Source of the DNA: an uncultured Bacilli bacterium
Lineage (GTDB): Bacteria; Bacillota_I; Bacilli_A; RF39; UBA660
Length of the DNA: 54,729 bases
Assembly: GCA_949025205.1 (NCBI GenBank)
Contig: CARMXJ010000005.1
Span: 1-54,729, forward strand
Direction: 5' to 3'
Of the stretch, positions 49,686-54,729 are shown piece after piece. Position numbers and translations under genes: made by a program. Numbering within the stretch: the first letter of the stretch is position 1; each line of letters begins with the position of its first letter. Under the pieces are notes generated by a model. It searched no databases and had not been told where the DNA came from. It saw nothing but the letters and a program-made list of their open reading frames with translations.

Positions 49686-50591
49686 ATGGCAACACCAGTA
49701 CATATTAAAACCATGGGATTAGAAATGACCAGAAGATGCCTCGCCACTTGTAGCCACTGCATGCGTGGAGAAGCGCAAAACATTGACATGTCTCCTTCCA
49801 TTATACAAGAGACTTTTAAAAATAAAGACCACGAAATTATATCCATTGATGAATTTTACTTAACCGGTGGAGAAACATTATCAAACGAAAAAGGCTTCGT
49901 TTACCTTTTAGAGTATCTTCTAGAAAATAAAATCCCAGTAAATGAATTTTATTCTATTATTAATGGTTTAGTTTATAATAGTAAAATAATAAAACGATTA
50001 CAATATTTAGAAAAAACAGGAACAAAAGTAAACCTTACAACTTTTAAGGACCAATTCCATCCTAAAATTCCTGCAAAAAATCTCAAAAAACTTTTTCGTT
50101 TAAACTTTTATCACTATTATGAAGAATTTTTAAAATACCACGAAATATACCACTTAGGGCGAGCCATAGAAAATCATTTAGGATCAGAATCATCTCTTGC
50201 TTATATAATGCAGTTTTTTTTAAAAATTAAAAATTACGTTGTGATAGAGAGTATATCGAGTGAAAAGCTATCAATTGAATCATTATATGTAACAGCAAAA
50301 GGAAAATTTGGAGAAGAACCTGTTAACGCAACATGGCATATGATTGATCAAAAATATACGCTTGATATTGTAACTGATTCTTTATTTACAAATTGTATTT
50401 TCCCTAATTTAAAACAAGATTTAGAAATTATGAAAGAAACAGGAAAAACATTTCCAATAGATAGTTTCATTACAGACTATGAAAATGCGAAAAGAAATGG
50501 ATGCCTAGATATTTTTCTACACAATTTAAACGAAGATACTATGCGAAATTATTTACTACATCCTCAAAAAAGAGTACGAGAAAGAAACTAA
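49686..50591 (+). CDS. Radical SAM protein of unknown specificity
   Basis: 301 residues. The CxxxCxxC motif for the [4Fe-4S] cluster is C18-C22-C25 in RRCLATCSHC, followed by YLTGGET (the SAM-binding GGE motif) near residue 58. The C-terminal half lacks an obvious SPASM cysteine cluster; two single cysteines occur (NCIFP and NGCLDI). Family members include sulfatase maturases, peptide modifiers and others, so the substrate cannot be assigned. GGAGGAAG lies 13 bases before ATG 49686, which is a little far. A small Cys-containing membrane peptide gene follows after 35 bases. Confidence 0.85.
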   Translation: MATPVHIKTMGLEMTRRCLATCSHCMRGEAQNIDMSPSIIQETFKNKDHEIISIDEFYLTGGETLSNEKGFVYLLEYLLENKIPVNEFYSIINGLVYNSKIIKRLQYLEKTGTKVNLTTFKDQFHPKIPAKNLKKLFRLNFYHYYEEFLKYHEIYHLGRAIENHLGSESSLAYIMQFFLKIKNYVVIESISSEKLSIESLYVTAKGKFGEEPVNATWHMIDQKYTLDIVTDSLFTNCIFPNLKQDLEIMKETGKTFPIDSFITDYENAKRNGCLDIFLHNLNEDTMRNYLLHPQKRVRERN

Positions 50592-50626
50592 ATATTAAAA
50601 AAACATATAATACCATAGGTGATTAT

Positions 50627-50830
50627 ATGTACAATAAAGGTCCATGTTGCCCTCCGCCAAATAAAGGAGGAGGATTTTTTACAATACTTGCTATTTTTGC
50701 TTTATGTATTCTTATTTTTTATCAATTAATTATTACATTAATACTTCCTTTACGTTTTAATATATTTATTCTTTTATTAGAAGTATTTATATTAATTTTT
50801 CTCTTGTACCGCGTAGTATGGCCGCACTAA
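50627..50830 (+). CDS. Small membrane peptide with a Cys/Pro/Gly-rich N-terminus
   Basis: 67 residues from ATG 50627, with AGGTGA six bases upstream. The start MYNKGPCCPPPNKGGG is followed by two membrane helices (about 17-38 and 41-62) and RVVWPH. No homologue comes to mind; the Gly/Cys head before a hydrophobic helix recalls small sporulation membrane peptides of the YjcZ kind, but the match is loose. It shares strand and probably transcript with the radical SAM gene, so it could be a modified peptide; that is speculation. The last 39 bases overlap the convergent YsxE-like gene. Confidence 0.65.
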   Translation: MYNKGPCCPPPNKGGGFFTILAIFALCILIFYQLIITLILPLRFNIFILLLEVFILIFLLYRVVWPH

Positions 50831-51691
50831 CTCTTCTGTGATATACAAATAATCTATTGCTTCACGAACATTTTGACAAGTATGAAATTCACCATTAGAA
50901 ACTTCAATTTTTTTAGGTAAAGAAATTAAAAGAAAAAATAGTTTTTTCTCATCATCTGTTAATTTTACTCTTTCTAAATACCTAGAAAATACAACTTCAA
51001 AATTGACATGAAAACACTCTTTTTGATAAAAAGATACTAAATCCATAATAGGACTATCAACACGGTAATGTTCCCAACTAATCAAATAGTCCTTATCATT
51101 CTTTACAAAATGGTCTAAACTTAAATTATTATGAATATAACAAATCCGTTTTTTGGTTTGCTCTTTTACCATAGAAAACCATACATCTAACTCAGAGTTC
51201 ACAAACGAAAGCGCCGAAAAAATTTTGGAAATATTACGTATTAAAGAATAAGAAGAAGGAGACATATAAATCTCTTTTTTTATGTTTTCATAAAGTTCAT
51301 TGTAATACTTTTCCAAATACACAGCATTACTTTTTATAGCATCATAAATGCTTTTAAAATCATCTTCTGTTACATTCTTATAATAAGTTGTTTTATTATG
51401 CAAATTACTAACAACCTCAATCAAATCAAGTGCTTTTTGTTCCATCGGCATAGGAACTCCTTCTACGTATTCATACACATTTACATCACTTCTGGATTCA
51501 TCAATAAGAGAAGGAAAAGAAGAAAAACTACGACTAGACAAATACGAAAAAAGTTCCTTTATGTTTTTATCTGGATTTTTCTCCTTGATAACAAAATCTC
51601 CGCTGGTAGTATTTAAAATAAGAACTTGTCCTAATATCGTATAACGATAGGGCTTATAAATATTTTTTAAAACTTCAATCGATTTATTCAT
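50792..51691 (-). CDS. ysxE: YsxE/CotS-like spore coat kinase-fold protein
   Basis: 299 residues with an aminoglycoside-phosphotransferase-like fold. A VIKEK lysine lies near residue 37 and NVYEYVEGVPMPMEQKALDL forms the hinge region. The catalytic loop is altered, CYIHNNLSLDHFVKNDKDYL, followed by ISWEHYRVDSPIMDLVSFY. The usual HGD/DFD aspartates are not obvious, so it may be a pseudokinase. CotS/YutH/YsxE proteins belong to the spore coat. It overlaps the SpoVID-like gene by 8 bases; in Bacillus ysxE also directly follows spoVID. Confidence 0.75.
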   Translation of the reverse strand: MNKSIEVLKNIYKPYRYTILGQVLILNTTSGDFVIKEKNPDKNIKELFSYLSSRSFSSFPSLIDESRSDVNVYEYVEGVPMPMEQKALDLIEVVSNLHNKTTYYKNVTEDDFKSIYDAIKSNAVYLEKYYNELYENIKKEIYMSPSSYSLIRNISKIFSALSFVNSELDVWFSMVKEQTKKRICYIHNNLSLDHFVKNDKDYLISWEHYRVDSPIMDLVSFYQKECFHVNFEVVFSRYLERVKLTDDEKKLFFLLISLPKKIEVSNGEFHTCQNVREAIDYLYITEELVRPYYAVQEKN

Positions 51692-52385
51692 CTATACAAG
51701 GAATAATAATTTTATCTCCAACCGAAATACTTTCTACATTGTTATACGCTTTTAGAATATTGCTATCCGTTTGATACATAGCACAAATTCCTTCTAACGT
51801 ATCTTCACTTCCAACAATATGAATATGGTAAGTAGCAAATTCATCATCTGTTTCTTTTGCAGAATCAAGAATTAAAGCCTCGCTTTCTTCATCCAATCGT
51901 TTTTCTTCTACATCACTATTCTCTTCAAGCTCTTCTTCTAAAGAAAACATATTGCTAATTTCCTCAATAACTGCTTCTCGCACCTCTTCTTGCTCTTCTT
52001 TTTGTTCTGGTTCTTCTTCCAAAACTTCGTTTGAAATTTCCTCTTCTATTTCTTCTTTTGGTTCCTCTTCTTCTGCAGTTACCATAAATTCAATATGAAC
52101 AACAAGAGTATTTTCCTGTTCCACTTCATAAGTAAAATCCGTAATTTCAAAATCAATCGAATCTTTTACAACAGTATCGGTTACTTCTAAACTAAACGGT
52201 AATTTATAATGAAATGGTTCTTTATTAATGCTTACTTCATGGCTACGATATTCTCCAGAAACAAGGAAATTTCCTTCAATTTCCGTATCACTATAATGAA
52301 GTTCATGTTCTAATGAAATACTACAAATCTCTACAATTTTGTTTGCAAATACAATTTCCTTTGTATAAGGCACTATGCTTTTCAA
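51684..52385 (-). CDS. spoVID: SpoVID-like protein (SPOCS domain plus C-terminal LysM)
   Basis: 233 residues. The first 115 residues resemble the SPOCS domain of coat-assembly proteins: IVEICSISLEHELHYSDTEI, EGNFLVSGEYRSHEV and FELPFS-like SFSLEVTD strands. A long acidic stretch (about 112-180, many Glu) follows, and then a LysM domain at the end (HIHIVGSEDTLEGICAMYQT; VGDKIIIPC). This is the layout of Bacillus SpoVID, which tethers the coat to the spore surface. The start is probably TTG 52385 (AAGGGTG six bases upstream); a GTG at 52394 lies inside that binding site. Paired with the YsxE-like gene as in Bacillus. Confidence 0.78.
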   Translation of the reverse strand: MKSIVPYTKEIVFANKIVEICSISLEHELHYSDTEIEGNFLVSGEYRSHEVSINKEPFHYKLPFSLEVTDTVVKDSIDFEITDFTYEVEQENTLVVHIEFMVTAEEEEPKEEIEEEISNEVLEEEPEQKEEQEEVREAVIEEISNMFSLEEELEENSDVEEKRLDEESEALILDSAKETDDEFATYHIHIVGSEDTLEGICAMYQTDSNILKAYNNVESISVGDKIIIPCIDE

Positions 52386-52418
52386 ATTCTTCACCCTTTC
52401 TTAGTAAAGAATATGAAA

Positions 52419-52444
52419 AAAAAACGAATTTATACCCGTTTTTC
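52419..52444 (-). terminator. Intrinsic terminator after the second DUF4422 gene
   Basis: On the minus strand AAAAACG and CGTTTTT form a stem around a ten-base loop, followed by more T. It overlaps the stop codon of the gene. Confidence 0.55.
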
Positions 52445-53164
52445 ATTTCTAATTTCTTTTAAAATTCTTTCTCTTGTTAAAGATTGTTTTCGTTCTGAAA
52501 AAGTATCTCGTACTGGATATTCATACAAAGCATAATTGTTCTTTAATAGATAGATGTTAAAAATTCGTTCAGCCAAAAAACCAAATACTCTTTTGTTATA
52601 AGAAGAATAACTAAGATAAGGAATTTGGGTTTCCAATAGGGATAGTAATGGAAATAAAAAAGAAAGATAATCATCTAAAAGTTCTTTAGATGTTACAAAC
52701 ATATTCCCTGTATAAAGAGTATTTCCATCCAATACCTCATCAATGTAAGGTTTATAATCTGCATGATAAAATTCTATAACTTTACACGTGTAATACAAAT
52801 CATTTTCATAATGGACACTAGCATATTGTTTATACACGGAACAAGAAAACGTTTCGCGCGTGGGCACAATAAAGTCATTTTGTTTTAAAATAGCATCAAC
52901 TTCTTCTGCAGATAATAAATGTTTATCGTAAAAATAACGGTGATAATGGACAAGCCCAACATGATCTGCCCTACTATGTTTCCATATCCAATAAAGAGCG
53001 GTAAGTTCACTATAGTAAGGATTTTTATAAGAAATGTTATCCTCTGTATTATCCTTTAAAAAAGGAACCCTATGAAAATCAGCTCCAGCAACAATAGGCT
53101 TATATAAATGATTGATAGGAGGAATAAAAAACTTATGAGTCGCAATATAAATTGTATTTTTCAT
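52430..53164 (-). CDS. DUF4422 glycosyltransferase outside the polysaccharide locus
   Basis: 244 residues with the same motif order as the gene at 15050-15838: IYIATHKFFIPP, NHLYKPIVAGAD, DNISYKNPYYSELTALYWIW, HVGLVHYHRYF, TGNMFVTSKELLDDYL and VFGFLAERIFNIYLL. The sequences are clearly different, so they are paralogues with distinct roles. It follows an unknown gene by 32 bases and lies next to the SpoVID-like gene, so it could decorate a spore surface or modify another glycan; the target is unknown. Confidence 0.82.
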   Translation of the reverse strand: MKNTIYIATHKFFIPPINHLYKPIVAGADFHRVPFLKDNTEDNISYKNPYYSELTALYWIWKHSRADHVGLVHYHRYFYDKHLLSAEEVDAILKQNDFIVPTRETFSCSVYKQYASVHYENDLYYTCKVIEFYHADYKPYIDEVLDGNTLYTGNMFVTSKELLDDYLSFLFPLLSLLETQIPYLSYSSYNKRVFGFLAERIFNIYLLKNNYALYEYPVRDTFSERKQSLTRERILKEIRNEKRV

Positions 53165-53196
53165 AACATCCTCCTAACGAACTTAAGTATTAAAAT

Positions 53197-53745
53197 TTAA
53201 TTAAAATTATCACCAAATCGTAAAGCTCTTTGCCATATGCTTTCATGAGGTAATTCTTTCATTGCAAGCGGATTAAACGCAATAGAAAACCCTTTTTGAC
53301 TGCAATTAACAATCCCTCTTACAAAATATTGTGGTTCTGCTAGTCCATTATCAATTTCCTCTAGAATCACAAAAGGATATGAAAACTGAGATACTCCCAT
53401 TTCTTGGTACTTTTTTAACATATGAGACGCTTTTTTCATAATATAAGTGAATTGATTATTTCTCCTCGAACATATTTGTTCAACTATTGAATAATGACCA
53501 AAATCATTCAATTCAAACATTTTTTGAACATTTATACTATTAAAATCGACATATTTTATTTCCTTCGTATCAACATCCTCTACCATAGATTCAAATAAAT
53601 GTTTAGGATGACAAATGTAAATTACATTACCATCTTTTCTAATTGTTAATAATGCTTTTAGTTTTTCTAAAGATTCAACGGTAAATTCATCATTTTCACA
53701 TTCTAAAAAGTCATACTCCAACTGTATCAAATTGTTATTATTCAT
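53197..53745 (-). CDS. Hypothetical protein upstream of the second DUF4422 gene
   Basis: 182 residues, mixed alpha/beta with no membrane helix or signal (MNNNNLIQLEYDFLECENDE; KKASHMLKKYQEMGVSQFSY; ELPHESIWQRALRFGDNF). I do not recognise a family. A TATAAT -10-like box at 53779-53784 with a weak -35 lies upstream. It forms a two-gene unit with the DUF4422 gene, ending at the terminator at 52419-52444. Confidence 0.55.
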   Translation of the reverse strand: MNNNNLIQLEYDFLECENDEFTVESLEKLKALLTIRKDGNVIYICHPKHLFESMVEDVDTKEIKYVDFNSINVQKMFELNDFGHYSIVEQICSRRNNQFTYIMKKASHMLKKYQEMGVSQFSYPFVILEEIDNGLAEPQYFVRGIVNCSQKGFSIAFNPLAMKELPHESIWQRALRFGDNFN

Positions 53746-53924
53746 ATAAAAACATTCCTTCCTTAAATATTAGAATGTATTATATATCAAAAAAAATAAA
53801 TAATCTATAATTCTTAACCATTTTGAAAAATTTAAAGGTTAAAATAAAACAATCCAAAGTAGTAAAATATGCTTAAATCTTTTATGTTTTATGTTTTATT
53901 TATAATATAGGCTTTACTATATAA

Positions 53925-54623
53925 CTAATTTTTCAAAGCCTCTTCTACGATAGCATCAATATGAGCTTGTGTAGTATCAAAAATAGGAATCGATATGTCT
54001 TCAGGTTTAATTAACATTTCAATTTCTGTACATCCAAGAATAACACCCTCTATATGTTCATTCAAAATCATATCTTGAATTACTTTTTTATAGTATTCTT
54101 TAGAAGATAGATTTATTGTACCCTTACATAATTCTTGAAAAATAATGGTATCTACTTTTTCTATATCTTCCTTAGAGGAAGGAACAACAACAGAAAGTCC
54201 ATTTTTTTCTAAACGTTTTTTCAAAAAATCTTCTTCCATTGTATATTTTGTCCCCAAAAGTCCCACTTTTTTTAAATTTTTTTCTTTGCATTTTAAAGAA
54301 ACGCAATCTGCAATATGTAAAAGTGGTATATCGATATAACTTTCTACTCTATCTGCAAGTTTATGCATTGTATTGGTAGCTATTACGATAAAGTTGGCTC
54401 CTGCATCTTCTAAAGTTTTGGCAATATTTCCTAAAATATGCCCAATCGCTTCCCAATCCCCTTTTAACATAAGTTCTCGTATTTCTTGAAAATTCACATT
54501 ATAAAGAAGCATTTCCGCACAGTATAAATCTCCTAACTTCTCATTTACTTGATTATTAATTCGTTCATAATAATGTAGGGAAGATTCATAACTCATTCCT
54601 CCAATAATTCCAATTTTTTTCAT
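53925..54623 (-). CDS. Aspartate/glutamate racemase family protein (YgeA/RacX type)
   Basis: 232 residues: MKKIGIIGGMSYESSLHYYE, then VIATNTMHKLADRVE, LLGTKYTMEEDFLKKRL, and EGVILGCTEIEMLI with the conserved C-terminal cysteine. In the first half the usual active cysteine is replaced by threonine (ATNTMH), the asymmetric Thr/Cys pair known from E. coli YgeA-type broad-specificity racemases. It may make D-amino acids for the wall or for spore processes. GGAGAG precedes ATG 54623. Confidence 0.88.
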   Translation of the reverse strand: MKKIGIIGGMSYESSLHYYERINNQVNEKLGDLYCAEMLLYNVNFQEIRELMLKGDWEAIGHILGNIAKTLEDAGANFIVIATNTMHKLADRVESYIDIPLLHIADCVSLKCKEKNLKKVGLLGTKYTMEEDFLKKRLEKNGLSVVVPSSKEDIEKVDTIIFQELCKGTINLSSKEYYKKVIQDMILNEHIEGVILGCTEIEMLIKPEDISIPIFDTTQAHIDAIVEEALKN

Positions 54624-54675
54624 TTCATCTCTCCATTTCTATCTATAGTATAAAAACATAATATGAAAAATAAGT

Positions 54676-54712
54676 AAAAAAGGATTTTAAAATTTAAAAA
54701 AATTTTAAAATC
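54676..54712 (-). terminator. Intrinsic terminator of the gene beyond the right window edge
   Basis: A perfect 13-base stem (GATTTTAAAATTT at 54683-54695, its complement at 54700-54712) with a four-base loop is followed on the minus strand by C and six T. It lies upstream of the racemase gene and probably ends the next gene to the right. Confidence 0.6.
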
Positions 54713-54729
54713 ATAAGACTCTTTTTTAA

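Noticed and set aside
53816..53842. Inverted repeat TTAACC...GGTTAA read as a terminator
   Set aside because: It has a six-base stem, a long AT loop and no U-tract on either strand.
1..54729. tRNA, rRNA or riboswitch genes
   Set aside because: I saw no stretch with the conserved T-loop, anticodon arm or GC-rich rRNA character; the whole window is AT-rich and protein-dense. A tRNAscan/Infernal run would settle it.

Overview
The window is AT-rich and almost every gene lies on the minus strand. It looks like a low-GC Gram-positive bacterium of the Bacilli type, probably an uncultured gut-type lineage; the rank is an inference. The support is gene order typical of Bacillus relatives (mraZ-rsmH-ftsL-pbpB, ylbD-ylbE, ylbL next to ylbJ, a YqfT-like gene beside nfo, a SpoVID-like gene followed by a YsxE-like gene), strong AGGAGG-type ribosome binding sites, TTGACA/TATAAT promoters and a CIRCE heat-shock operator.

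Layout. 0-0.2 kb: 5' end of an Rpn-type nuclease gene. 0.4-3.4 kb: mraY and a SpoVD-type PBP. 3.4-4.1 kb: hsp20 under a CIRCE promoter, plus a 41-aa membrane peptide. 4.2-8.5 kb: two tandem copies of a chain-length regulator / tyrosine kinase / PHP phosphatase cassette. 8.6-10.5 kb: a RhuM-Fic fusion and a Panacea (SocA-type) antitoxin-domain gene. 10.5-23.4 kb: a Wzx/Wzy-type surface polysaccharide locus (priming transferase, PHP and phosphoribosyltransferase proteins, glycosyltransferases, EpsG-type polymerase, acetyltransferase, flippase, UDP-galactopyranose mutase, LCP ligase, VanZ). 23.6-30.5 kb: the mra operon (mraZ, rsmH, ftsL, pbpB), continuing into a 917-aa one-pass coiled-coil protein of unknown function and a DUF1292 protein. 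30.6-36.3 kb: metallophosphoesterase, efp, rpmG, a third class B PBP, a YqfT-like gene and nfo. 36.3-37.3 kb: a prepilin gene and a repeat-rich intergenic block. 37.3-45.6 kb: ylbE, ylbD, parC and parE, with a dinD gene broken by an ORF6N cassette between them. 45.7-49.5 kb: a secreted protein, ylbL, ylbJ and two pseudopilins. 49.7-50.8 kb: radical SAM gene and a small Cys/Pro/Gly membrane peptide. 50.8-54.6 kb: YsxE-like and SpoVID-like coat genes, a DUF4422 glycosyltransferase, an unknown gene and an Asp/Glu racemase.

How it fits together. In Bacillus the order pbpB-spoVD-(murE)-mraY is continuous. Here the same order and strand are kept, but about 23 kb lies between pbpB and the spoVD-type PBP: the 917-aa and DUF1292 genes, the polysaccharide locus, its regulators and the accessory genes. 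Peptidoglycan synthesis and surface-polysaccharide synthesis are therefore physically nested. The polysaccharide probably contains galactofuranose (glf) and perhaps fucose (GT11), is polymerised outside the membrane, attached to the wall by the LCP protein, and controlled in length by the duplicated Wzz/kinase/phosphatase modules. Sporulation-associated genes suggest a spore former or a recent descendant of one.

All product calls come from reading the sequence and remembered family motifs. No database search was run.
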